Shown here: piece after piece, positions 24,357 to 32,187 of the stretch
Layout of the letters: each line of letters starts with the position of its first letter
Position numbering within the stretch: the first letter of the stretch is position 1
Origin: an uncultured bacterium
Lineage (GTDB): Bacteria; Bacillota; Clostridia; Oscillospirales; Ruminococcaceae
Reading direction: 5' to 3'
NCBI GenBank assembly: GCA_905214345.1
Contig: CAJMLV010000001.1
Span: forward strand, 67,839 to 131,838
DNA: 64,000 nucleotides
Notes under the pieces: model-generated
Told to the model about the DNA's origin: nothing
The model's database searches: none
What the model saw: only the letters and a program-made list of their open reading frames with translations
Made by a program: the position numbers and the translations under genes

Positions 24357-25112
24357 ATGCCCAACACAGACAAGCAGGAGCGAGTCAGCGCTTTGTTTGC
24401 GGACAGTGACCGCGGCCAGTGCAGCGCGATCAGGCTGTATGGTTCCGCCCAGCAGGCGGTGGAAGTATGTGCCGCTGTCACAACGGGACAGCAGGTGCTG
24501 GAGATCCTGCGCAGCGGTCTGTGCCCGCAGGTCCTGGTACTGGATACCCTGCTGCAGGGGCCCGGTCTGGGGGAACTGCTCTGGCAGTTGGGAACACTGG
24601 ATCTGCCCGACCGTCCGCGGGTGCTTGTCACCGCAATGCCCTGTACGCAGCAGTCCGCATCCCGTTTCTTGACAATGGGAGCTGATTGTATTATCTTTAA
24701 GCCGTATACCATGGCAGAACTGTTTGCAGCGATCTACCGCTGCGGCGGAAGTGATGAAGCCTGGGATGCCTATCGTGTGCGGGAATATCTGCATGAGCTG
24801 CTCTGCGGCATGCACTATAACCGCCGTCTGGGCGGCTGGAATTATCTGGAACGTATCCTGCTGCGCACCGTGCTGGGGCCGGACGATTATATCGCCAAGG
24901 AGCTGTATCAGTACGCGGCGGACGGCCAGCATATCCGCCCGGGAACGGTGGGCTCCGCCATCCAGCGCATCAACGAATCCCTGCGCCACACGGGCCCCCA
25001 GGGATATGACCGCTTGTGCCGTGCGGCGGATAAACCCGATGGCAGCCGACTGAGCAACCTGGAACTGATCCGCAGTCTGACCGGACTGATCCGGCGTGCC
25101 ATGGGAAGGTGA
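24357..25112 (+). CDS. Spo0A-like response regulator with altered DNA-recognition helix
   Basis: A 251-residue protein. Residues 10-130 form a receiver: acidic D16/D18, phospho-acceptor D63 in VLVLDTLL, T92 in VTAM and K115 in FKPYT. Residues 137-250 resemble the Spo0A C-terminal DNA-binding domain (VREYLHELLCGMHYNRRLGG, YLERILLRTV, IAKELYQYAA, GSAIQRINESL). The recognition helix lacks most of the SRVERAIRHAIE residues that read the 0A box in Spo0A. ATG 24357 is chosen for its nine-base distance from AAAGGA; ATG 24348 is too close. It is probably a diverged paralogue with a different regulon. It is followed 44 bases later by an ATPase-domain gene. Confidence 0.78.
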   Translation: MPNTDKQERVSALFADSDRGQCSAIRLYGSAQQAVEVCAAVTTGQQVLEILRSGLCPQVLVLDTLLQGPGLGELLWQLGTLDLPDRPRVLVTAMPCTQQSASRFLTMGADCIIFKPYTMAELFAAIYRCGGSDEAWDAYRVREYLHELLCGMHYNRRLGGWNYLERILLRTVLGPDDYIAKELYQYAADGQHIRPGTVGSAIQRINESLRHTGPQGYDRLCRAADKPDGSRLSNLELIRSLTGLIRRAMGR

Positions 25113-25156
25113 GAAAAAACGGTGCAAGGCACCCTGACAAAGAGGAGACTCTTGCG

Positions 25157-25978
25157 ATGAACTCCCATACCCGGACCGGCACACCCTGGCCGGAAAATGT
25201 CGATCCCTTTCGCGGCGGCCTCAAAGGCCGCCTGGCGGAGGATTTCTGTGTTTTGCAGGGCACGGTGGATGCTCTGGCCCGCTACCTGGAACAACAGGCC
25301 CCGGAACCGGTGCGCAGTACCGGCATGGATACCCTGCGGGAAATGTCCCGCCGTATCCTGCGCCTGGAGCGCCTGGCGGACAATGCCGCCGACCTGGCGC
25401 TGGGGGCGCAGCTGCGCGGGCTGCGGGCGGCGTTTCCGCTGGAACTGAACGAGCAGCTGCGTACCTTCTGCACCTGCGCAGGGGAGGAGCTGGCTGCCTG
25501 CGGGCATCCCGCCCGGGTCACCCTGCGGCAGGAGAGCCCGGACGGGCTTTGGCTGGAAGCGGATGATTCCCTGATCAACAATCTGCTGGCCAACCTGCTT
25601 TCCAACTCTGTGCGCGCCGGTGCCGATGCTGTGGAATTGACCTGCACGGCAGATCGCCGCCTGCTGTACCGGGACAATGGTCCCGGTGCCGACCCTTCGG
25701 TGATGGCGCTGCTCACCGAAGGCACCGTCAGTGGAAATCTGCTGGCTGATGGCGGCACAGGTGTTTTGCTGGTGCGGGAATACGCCGCCGCCCTGGGCTG
25801 GACGCTGCAGTCCGGGCAGGCAGACAGCGGGTTTGCCTTGGATTTTGTTCTGCCCGAACACCGGCCCGAACCCTCACGTCTGGTTCTGGCCGATGACGCC
25901 AACCGACGGGAACAGGCCGCGGTTTTGTGCCGCCGCCGTCTGCAGGGGGAGTTCGCTGCTGCTTTTCCCGTTATCTGA
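25157..25978 (+). CDS. Histidine-kinase-like ATPase (HATPase_c) protein without visible H-box
   Basis: A 273-residue cytosolic protein. Its C-terminal half has GHKL motifs: N box DDSLINNLLANLLSNSVRAG, G1 YRDNGPGAD and G2 GGTGVLLVREYAA. The N-terminal helical half (EDFCVLQGTVDALARYLEQ; LREMSRRILRLERLADNAA) sits where a DHp dimerisation domain would be but has no conserved phospho-accepting His-Glu pair. There is no membrane segment. It may be a phosphatase or pseudo-kinase acting on the adjacent regulator, similar in logic to SpoIIAB- or Spo0B-like proteins. AGAGGAG precedes the ATG; a terminator follows. Confidence 0.75.
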   Translation: MNSHTRTGTPWPENVDPFRGGLKGRLAEDFCVLQGTVDALARYLEQQAPEPVRSTGMDTLREMSRRILRLERLADNAADLALGAQLRGLRAAFPLELNEQLRTFCTCAGEELAACGHPARVTLRQESPDGLWLEADDSLINNLLANLLSNSVRAGADAVELTCTADRRLLYRDNGPGADPSVMALLTEGTVSGNLLADGGTGVLLVREYAAALGWTLQSGQADSGFALDFVLPEHRPEPSRLVLADDANRREQAAVLCRRRLQGEFAAAFPVI

Positions 25979-25989
25979 AAAGGATTCCC

Positions 25990-26024
25990 ATTCACACCGC
26001 CTGTTACGACGGTGTGAATTTTTT
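25990..26024 (+). terminator. Terminator of the Spo0A-like cassette
   Basis: ATTCACACCG (25990-25999) pairs with CGGTGTGAAT (26010-26019), followed by TTTTTT. Confidence 0.92.
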
Positions 26025-26045
26025 ATGCCTTTTTCCGAAGCCTTA

Positions 26046-26074
26046 TTTACTTTGCGGGCAATCTATTGTAAAAT
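26046..26074 (+). promoter_or_regulatory. Putative promoter of the pyrH cluster
   Basis: TTTACT at 26046-26051, 17-bp spacer, TAAAAT at 26069-26074 with an extended TG. Confidence 0.6.
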
Positions 26075-26106
26075 AACTATACATGACAAAATCAGGTGGT
26101 GTAAGT

Positions 26107-26814
26107 ATGGACAACCGTTATAATCGTATTTTGCTGAAACTCAGCGGCGAAGCTCTGGCCGGCAGCAAGGGTACCGGCTTTGATGAAGCGACCATCGCTT
26201 CCATCTGCGCCGGTATCAAGGAAGCCCATGACCTGGGTGTGCAGATCGGCATCGTTGTGGGCGGCGGCAACTTCTGGCGCGGCCGTTCCAGCGGCAAGAT
26301 GGACCGTATGGACGCCGACAAGATCGGTATGCTGGCCACGGTGATGAATGCTCTGGCCGTCAAGGATGCCCTGCGTCAGCAGGGGGTGCCCGCTGTGGTC
26401 ATGACCAGCGCCGTCATGCCCCAGGTGGCCGAAATCTTCACCAGCGACAAGGCGATTGCCGCGCTGGAAGCCGGCACTGTGGTGGTGTTCGGCGGCGGCA
26501 CCGGCAACCCCATCTTCTCCACCGACACAGCCTCGGCTCTGCGGGCCCTGGAGATCGGCGCCGACGCCATGCTCAAGGCGACGATGGTGGACGGCGTTTA
26601 TGACAAGGACCCCCACAAGTATCCCGACGCGGTGCGGTATGAGACCCTGACCTTCACCCGCGTTCTGGACGAGCGTCTGGCCGTGATGGACTCCACCGCC
26701 GCCAGCCTCTGCCGTGATAACGCCCTGCCCATCCTGGTGTTTGACATGGGCGACGGCAGCAACATTGCCCGCGCCGTGCGGGGAGAAAAGATCGGCACCC
26801 TGGTCAGCGAATAA
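26107..26814 (+). CDS. pyrH: UMP kinase
   Basis: A 235-residue amino-acid-kinase-fold enzyme phosphorylating UMP to UDP. Hallmarks: ILLKLSGEALAG, GIVVGGGNFWRGR, TADKIGMLAT-like segment DADKIGMLATVMNA, VFGGGTGNPIFSTD and KATMVDGVYDKDP. The ATG at 26107 matches the family N-terminus (MDNRYNRILLKLSGE). It heads the classical Firmicutes cluster with frr downstream (68 bases). Bacterial UMP kinase is normally a GTP-activated, UTP-inhibited hexamer. Confidence 0.96.
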   Translation: MDNRYNRILLKLSGEALAGSKGTGFDEATIASICAGIKEAHDLGVQIGIVVGGGNFWRGRSSGKMDRMDADKIGMLATVMNALAVKDALRQQGVPAVVMTSAVMPQVAEIFTSDKAIAALEAGTVVVFGGGTGNPIFSTDTASALRALEIGADAMLKATMVDGVYDKDPHKYPDAVRYETLTFTRVLDERLAVMDSTAASLCRDNALPILVFDMGDGSNIARAVRGEKIGTLVSE

Positions 26815-26882
26815 GACCATCCGCCGATCCCGAAAAGAAAAACACGGTCCCACAGGCCGTTTGAACAAAAGGAGACACTTGT

Positions 26883-27437
26883 ATGAGCAGCACGACCAAG
26901 ATCTACGAAGAAAAAATGACCAACTGCGTCAACCACCTCACCCGTGAGCTGGCCACCATCCGCGCCGGCCGTGCCAACCCGGCCATCCTGGACAAGGTCG
27001 CAGTGGATTATTACGGTGCCCCCACCCCGATCAACCAGATCGCGGCCGTGGCTGTGGCGGAAGCCCGCATCCTGACCATCACCCCCTGGGACGGCAAGAT
27101 GGTCAAGGACATCTCCAAGGCGATCCAGACCAGCGACATTGGCATCAACCCCATCGATGACGGCCACACCATCCGCCTGGTGTTCCCCGCACCCACCGAA
27201 GAGCGCCGCAAGCAGCTGACCAAGGACGTGCAGAAGCAGGGCGAAGAAGCCAAGGTGGCGGTGCGCAATGTCCGCCGCGATGCCATGGATAAGTTCAAGG
27301 CCATGAAGAAAGCCGGCGAACTGACCGAGGACGACCAGAAGAATCTGGAAGAAGAGATCCAGAAGATGACCGACAAGTTCGTCAAGAAGATCGACGAGAC
27401 CTGCGCGGCCAAAAATCAGGAGATCATGGAAGTCTGA
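26883..27437 (+). CDS. frr: Ribosome recycling factor
   Basis: A 184-residue tRNA-mimic protein that splits post-termination ribosomes together with EF-G. It contains the diagnostic TIRAGRANPAILDKV, YYGAPTPINQIA and RNVRRDAMDKFK segments and has normal length. AAAGGAG precedes the ATG. It normally precedes uppS in Firmicutes, but here the next gene is cdsA. Confidence 0.97.
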   Translation: MSSTTKIYEEKMTNCVNHLTRELATIRAGRANPAILDKVAVDYYGAPTPINQIAAVAVAEARILTITPWDGKMVKDISKAIQTSDIGINPIDDGHTIRLVFPAPTEERRKQLTKDVQKQGEEAKVAVRNVRRDAMDKFKAMKKAGELTEDDQKNLEEEIQKMTDKFVKKIDETCAAKNQEIMEV

Positions 27438-27583
27438 TCATAACAGACTTTCTGCTGCGTGTGCCGCGCTCTGCGCGGCATACGTCATATTTGGCAAAGT
27501 CCAGCCGATGTGTGCATATACTGTAACCATTCCAAAACATCTTTGTCCGCACACCTCTGCCTCCGAAAGGAATTACCTCCCAT
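27438..27583 (+). other. frr-cdsA intergenic gap where uppS is usually found
   Basis: A 146-base gap holding a hairpin, TGCCGCGC (27462-27469) with GCGCGGCA (27473-27480), with no strong T run after it. No coding remnant of uppS is visible. The hairpin may be a weak attenuator or processing site. Confidence 0.6.
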
Positions 27584-28450
27584 ATGAAAACACGAATCAT
27601 AACGGCTGTGGTGGGCCTGTGCCTGCTGGCTGTTGTACTGGCCTTCTTCGACACCGTGCTCTTTGACCTGGTCCTGGCGCTGATTTGCCTGATCGGTATG
27701 CACGAAGTATATTCCGCCATGGGCTTCGGCCGCAAGCAGTGGTATCTGTTTGCCGCTGCTGTGCCCTACACGCTGCTGATCATGCTGTCCACCCGTGCCG
27801 CTGTGGCCGCGCTGATTCTGCCGGCCAGCTTTCTGGTGGTGCTGTATTACAACATCTGCCTCATTGCCAACCACGGTACCCTGGACTTCGGGCGCCTGGC
27901 AGGGTTTGTTTACTTCGGCGGTGTGATTCTGTTCTGCTTCTACTCGCTGATCTACCTCAAACGGCAGCTGCCGGTGGATGTCTTCAGCTATGACGCGGTG
28001 TACTTCATTCTGCTGATCCTCTGCTTCGCCTGGGGCGGCGACACCTCCGCTTATTTCGCAGGGCGGGCTTTCGGACGGCACAAACTGGCTCCCGTCGTCA
28101 GCCCCCACAAAACGGTGGAAGGCGCCATTGGCGGCGTCATCGGCAGCATGCTGGCCGGTGTTCTGGTCACCTTCGTGTACGGCCTGCTTTCCGGCCGTCT
28201 GCATATGTTCACCGTGAACATCACCCCCCGCCATTACCTGATCATTCTGGGCCTGGGCGCCGTGGCTTCGGTGCTGGGCATTTTGGGTGATCTGTTCGCC
28301 TCGGCGGTCAAGCGTCAGGTGGGCATCAAGGATTACGGCACCATCTTCCCCGGTCACGGGGGAATTCTGGACCGCTTCGACAGCGTGATGTTCATCGCGC
28401 CCTTTGTCTCCATCGCGGTGCGTTATTTCTTTTATCTTTACGCTTTTTGA
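27584..28450 (+). CDS. cdsA: Phosphatidate cytidylyltransferase
   Basis: A 288-residue integral membrane enzyme forming CDP-diacylglycerol from phosphatidate and CTP, the precursor of anionic phospholipids. About seven to eight membrane helices are visible. The C-terminal signature S-x-x-K-R-x4-K-D-x-G-x2-F-P-x-H-G-G-x2-D-R is fully matched in SAVKRQVGIKDYGT and IFPGHGGILDRFDS. The ribosome site GAAAGGA is 13 bases from the ATG, slightly long. It is followed by dxr after 19 bases. Confidence 0.95.
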   Translation: MKTRIITAVVGLCLLAVVLAFFDTVLFDLVLALICLIGMHEVYSAMGFGRKQWYLFAAAVPYTLLIMLSTRAAVAALILPASFLVVLYYNICLIANHGTLDFGRLAGFVYFGGVILFCFYSLIYLKRQLPVDVFSYDAVYFILLILCFAWGGDTSAYFAGRAFGRHKLAPVVSPHKTVEGAIGGVIGSMLAGVLVTFVYGLLSGRLHMFTVNITPRHYLIILGLGAVASVLGILGDLFASAVKRQVGIKDYGTIFPGHGGILDRFDSVMFIAPFVSIAVRYFFYLYAF

Positions 28451-28469
28451 TTGAACAGGAAGTGAATCT

Positions 28470-29621
28470 ATGAGCAAGACCATCACACTGTTGGGCTCCA
28501 CCGGCTCTATCGGCGTGCAGAGCCTGGATGTGGCCCGCATGCACGGGTATACCGTCTTTGGTCTGGCGGCCCATTCCCGCATCGAGATCCTGCAAAAGCA
28601 GATCGCCGAGTTCCACCCCCGCTATGTGGCGGTGGTGGATGAAGCTGCATGTGACCGTCTGGAAGGGGAGCTGGCCGGCATGGCCGATGCCCCCCGCCTG
28701 CTGAAAGGTCCCGAAGGACTGCGCACCCTGGCCGCCATGGACGGCCCGGACGTGGTGCTCAACGCGGTGGTGGGCATTGCGGGCCTGCCGGCTTCTCTGG
28801 CCGCCATTGAAAGCGGCCACGACCTGGCCCTGGCCAACAAGGAAAGCCTTGTCACCGGCGGCCACCTGGTCACCGATGCGGTGCGCCGTCACGGTGTGCG
28901 GCTTTTGCCGGTGGACAGCGAACATTCCGCCATTTTCCAGTGCCTGCAGGACCAGAACTCCGCCAAGCGGCTGACCAAGATTCTGCTTACGGCCTCCGGC
29001 GGTCCCTTCTTCGGCATGAAGAAGGAAGAACTGGCCGGTAAGACCAAAGCCGATGCCCTCAAACATCCCAACTGGAACATGGGCGCCAAGATCACCATTG
29101 ATTCCGCTACCCTGATGAACAAGGGCCTGGAGCTCATCGAGGCTGTCTGGCTTTTCGGCCTGCCCGAAGACAAGGTCCAGATCGTGGTCCAGCGGGAAAG
29201 CATCATCCATTCGGCGGTGCAGTTTGCGGATAACTCGGTCATTGCCCAGATGGGCGTGCCGGATATGCGCATCCCCATCCAGTATGCCCTGACCTGGCCG
29301 GACCGTCTGCCCAGCCCGGTGCCGGAACTGGACTTCACCGCCCTCAAGTCTTTGAGCTTTGACGTGGCGGATGAGGAGACCTTCCGCTGCCTGGCGGCCT
29401 GCAAAAAGGCCATCCGCAAGGGTGGTCTGGCTCCCTGTGCGGCCAACGGTGCCAACGAGGAAGCCGTCCGCCTCTTCCTGGAAGACAAGATCGGCTTCCT
29501 GGACATCGGCCGTCTGGTGGAAGGCGTGGTGGACAGCCAGGCTTTCGGCGGTGATTACACGCTGCAGGATGTGTATGACTGCGACGCCATGGCCCGCGCT
29601 TACGTCCGCGCCCACCTGTAA
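28470..29621 (+). CDS. dxr: 1-deoxy-D-xylulose-5-phosphate reductoisomerase
   Basis: A 383-residue NADPH-dependent enzyme making 2-C-methyl-D-erythritol 4-phosphate, the committed step of the MEP isoprenoid pathway (also called ispC). Visible motifs: LLGSTGSIGVQSLDV for NADPH, ALANKESLVTGG, the metal/substrate site in PVDSEHSAIFQ, ASGGPFFG and NWNMGAKITIDSATLMNKGLE. With ispG two genes downstream it shows that the organism uses the MEP route. GGAAG precedes the ATG. Confidence 0.96.
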   Translation: MSKTITLLGSTGSIGVQSLDVARMHGYTVFGLAAHSRIEILQKQIAEFHPRYVAVVDEAACDRLEGELAGMADAPRLLKGPEGLRTLAAMDGPDVVLNAVVGIAGLPASLAAIESGHDLALANKESLVTGGHLVTDAVRRHGVRLLPVDSEHSAIFQCLQDQNSAKRLTKILLTASGGPFFGMKKEELAGKTKADALKHPNWNMGAKITIDSATLMNKGLELIEAVWLFGLPEDKVQIVVQRESIIHSAVQFADNSVIAQMGVPDMRIPIQYALTWPDRLPSPVPELDFTALKSLSFDVADEETFRCLAACKKAIRKGGLAPCAANGANEEAVRLFLEDKIGFLDIGRLVEGVVDSQAFGGDYTLQDVYDCDAMARAYVRAHL

Positions 29622-29678
29622 GACATCCCTGCAGTACGGGCAGCCCGCCCGGCTGCCCCGTTTTTTTCGAGGTGTTCA

Positions 29679-30800
29679 ATGACAAACGTCCTTCTCACAA
29701 CCATTGCGGCAATTGTGGTGTTCGGTCTGGTCGTGCTGGTGCACGAGGCCGGCCACTTTCTGGCGGCCCGGCGTGTGGGGATGTGGGTCGAGGAATTTTC
29801 CATCGGGTTCGGTCCCGCGCTGTGGTCGCGGGTGAAAACCGGTACCCGGTACAGCATCCGTCTGTTGCCTTTGGGCGGATATAATCTTCTGCCCGGTGAA
29901 AACCCGGCGGAAGGGGAGCAGGACCCGGAGGATGATACCGCCCGGCTCTATCGCCCCCACGATTCCTATGACCGCCGCCGTCCTCTGTTTCCCGCGGCGG
30001 TCAAGGGCAAGTTCTTTGATGAAGCGCCGCCCACCCATCGCTTCTTCGTGATCCTGTGCGGCGCGCTGATGAACTTTGTGCTGGGGTATTTTCTGCTGGT
30101 GGTCCTGCTTTGCGGGCAGGATGCCATTACCAGCTGCATCATTTACGACTTTTTGGGGGATAACCCGGCCAGCCAGGCCAGTGGCCTGCAGGCGGGGGAC
30201 GAGATCCTGGCGGTGAACGACCGCATCTGCTTTGTGGCAGAGGATATCGTATACGAACTGCAGCGCACCCCGGACTATACCGCTTCCATGACGGTGCTGC
30301 GCAACGGCGAAATCGTGGAACTGCCGGCGGTGCATTTTGCTTCCGCCACGGCGGAGGACGGCACCACTTCCATGGTGCTGGATTTCCAGGTTTATGGCAT
30401 TGCCAAAACACCCCGCAATGTGGCCAGCTGGGCGGGACGGTATTTCCTGTATTATGCCCGGGCTATCCTGCGCGGTTTTGCCGATATGTTTACCGGCCGG
30501 GTCAGCATCAACCAGCTGTCCGGTCCGGTGGGCGTAGTTAGCGCTGTGAGCCAGGCCGTGAGCTACGGCTGGAAGGACGTGGTCAGCCTGGCAGCCCTGA
30601 TCTCGGTGAACCTGGGCATCTTCAATCTGCTGCCCATCCCCGGCCTGGACGGTTTCAAGCTGCTGTTTCTGGCAGTGGAATCGGTGTCCGGCAAAACGGT
30701 TCCCGCCCGGGTACAGGCAGCCCTCAACGCAGCGGGTATTGTGGCGCTGCTGGCCCTGATGGTGCTGGTCACCTTCCAGGATATCACGAAATTTATATAA
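29679..30800 (+). CDS. rseP: Site-2 protease RseP (RasP/YluC)
   Basis: A 373-residue intramembrane zinc metalloprotease. The metal site HEAGH is at residues 22-26 in the first helix. A PDZ domain lies mid-protein (ASQASGLQAGDEILAVNDR), and the third zinc ligand is in LLPIPGLDGFKL near the C-terminus. It usually completes cleavage of anti-sigma factors after site-1 cutting, so the anti-sigma protein encoded at 9309 is a plausible substrate, although this is inference. It is about 40 residues shorter than some homologues but has all core elements. Confidence 0.94.
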   Translation: MTNVLLTTIAAIVVFGLVVLVHEAGHFLAARRVGMWVEEFSIGFGPALWSRVKTGTRYSIRLLPLGGYNLLPGENPAEGEQDPEDDTARLYRPHDSYDRRRPLFPAAVKGKFFDEAPPTHRFFVILCGALMNFVLGYFLLVVLLCGQDAITSCIIYDFLGDNPASQASGLQAGDEILAVNDRICFVAEDIVYELQRTPDYTASMTVLRNGEIVELPAVHFASATAEDGTTSMVLDFQVYGIAKTPRNVASWAGRYFLYYARAILRGFADMFTGRVSINQLSGPVGVVSAVSQAVSYGWKDVVSLAALISVNLGIFNLLPIPGLDGFKLLFLAVESVSGKTVPARVQAALNAAGIVALLALMVLVTFQDITKFI

Positions 30801-30813
30801 GGAGTGTCTTTGT

Positions 30814-31863
30814 ATGCGCCAGCTCAAACGAACGGTCAAGATCGGCAATATCACCATTGGCGGCAACAACCCTATCGCGGTGCAGACCATGCTCAACGTG
30901 CCGGTGGAGGACATCGCCGGCAACGTGGCCCAGGCTCGCCGTGTGGCTGCTGCAGGGTGCCAGATCGTGCGTGTCACCGTGCCCACCCCCAAGGATGCGG
31001 CGGTGGTTTCCGCCATCAAGGAAGCGGTGGATATCCCCGTGGTGGCCGACATTCATTTTGACTATAAGGCTGCGCTGGCAGCTTTGGATGCTGGTGCCGA
31101 CAAGATCCGCATCAACCCCGGCAACATCGGGGATGATGACCGCGTCAAGGCGGTGGCCGATGCCTGCAACGCCAAAAATGTGCCCATCCGTATCGGCGTC
31201 AACGGCGGCAGTCTGGAAAAGCACATCCTGGCCCAGTACGGCGCACCGGTGCCCGAAGCCATGGTGGAAAGTGCCATGTACCATGTGCGCCTGCTGGAAA
31301 AGCACGACTTCAATAATATTGTCATCTCCATCAAATCCTCCAACGTTCCCCGCATGATGGCCGCCTACCGTATGCTCAGCGCCAAGACTGACTATCCTCT
31401 GCATGTGGGCGTTACCGAAGCGGGCGGCAACCGCATGGGGCTGATCAAGTCCGGCATGGGCATCGGCGGCCTGCTGCTGGAAGGTATCGGCGACACCCTG
31501 CGCGTTTCCCTCACCGATGAACCGGAAAACGAGGTCCTGGCGGGGTATGATATCCTGCGTGCGGTGGGCTATGCCGTGGCGGGCCCCGAGATCATCAGCT
31601 GCCCCACCTGCGGCCGTACCCAGTATCCCATGATGGACATTGCCCGCCAGGTGGAGGAACGCCTGCGGGCCGACGGCTTCAAGAAGCCCATCAAAATCGC
31701 CATCATGGGCTGCATCGTCAACGGTCCCGGCGAAGCCTCCGACGCCGACATCGGCATTGCCGGCGGCAAGGATTGCGCCCTGCTCTTCATCCGGGGCGAA
31801 AAGGTCCGCATGCTCAAGGACAACATCGTGGACCAGTTCATCGAGGAAATCTATAAACTGTAA
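30814..31863 (+). CDS. ispG: 4-hydroxy-3-methylbut-2-enyl-diphosphate synthase
   Basis: A 349-residue [4Fe-4S] enzyme converting MEcPP to HMBPP in the MEP pathway. The TIM-barrel part shows NPIAVQTMLN and VVADIHFDYK; the Fe-S part has ISCPTCGRTQ and MGCIVNGPGEA, giving the three Cys ligands. The length matches the flavodoxin/ferredoxin-dependent Gram-positive type. GGAGTG lies before the ATG, 13 bases after rseP. Confidence 0.96.
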   Translation: MRQLKRTVKIGNITIGGNNPIAVQTMLNVPVEDIAGNVAQARRVAAAGCQIVRVTVPTPKDAAVVSAIKEAVDIPVVADIHFDYKAALAALDAGADKIRINPGNIGDDDRVKAVADACNAKNVPIRIGVNGGSLEKHILAQYGAPVPEAMVESAMYHVRLLEKHDFNNIVISIKSSNVPRMMAAYRMLSAKTDYPLHVGVTEAGGNRMGLIKSGMGIGGLLLEGIGDTLRVSLTDEPENEVLAGYDILRAVGYAVAGPEIISCPTCGRTQYPMMDIARQVEERLRADGFKKPIKIAIMGCIVNGPGEASDADIGIAGGKDCALLFIRGEKVRMLKDNIVDQFIEEIYKL

Positions 31864-31889
31864 AACCCCATACGCGGAAGGAGTGCCTT

Positions 31890-32132
31890 ATGGAACTGCT
31901 GCAGCTGCTGCTGGACGTTCTGGTCCTCGGCTGCCCGCGTTTTGCCGCAGTGCTGCTGGTGTTGGCCGCAGCACTGTTTGGCTTTTGTGCCTATGTTTTC
32001 TTTGATACGGCACAATGGGCGGGCGGTATCGTCTTTCTGGTGCTGGCCGTGGCTGCTGCGGCGCTGTTCTTCTGGAGGCTTCGCAGCGGAGAATTCCGCT
32101 GCAATTCCGGAAGCAGACGCTCCAAGCACTGA
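31890..32132 (+). CDS. Small two-helix membrane protein
   Basis: An 80-residue protein with GGAAGGAG before its ATG and two hydrophobic helices (FAAVLLVLAAALFGFCAYVFF and GGIVFLVLAVAAAALFFW), ending in a short basic tail with one Cys (GEFRCNSGSRRSKH). It sits between ispG and polC in the operon. I do not recognise a family; it may be lineage-specific. The good ribosome site and tight spacing support it as real. Confidence 0.65.
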   Translation: MELLQLLLDVLVLGCPRFAAVLLVLAAALFGFCAYVFFDTAQWAGGIVFLVLAVAAAALFFWRLRSGEFRCNSGSRRSKH

Positions 32133-32187
32133 TTCTGCCGCCTGATTTTACCTTTCCAACGGACCCGAAAAATAAAGAGGAGAAGCC

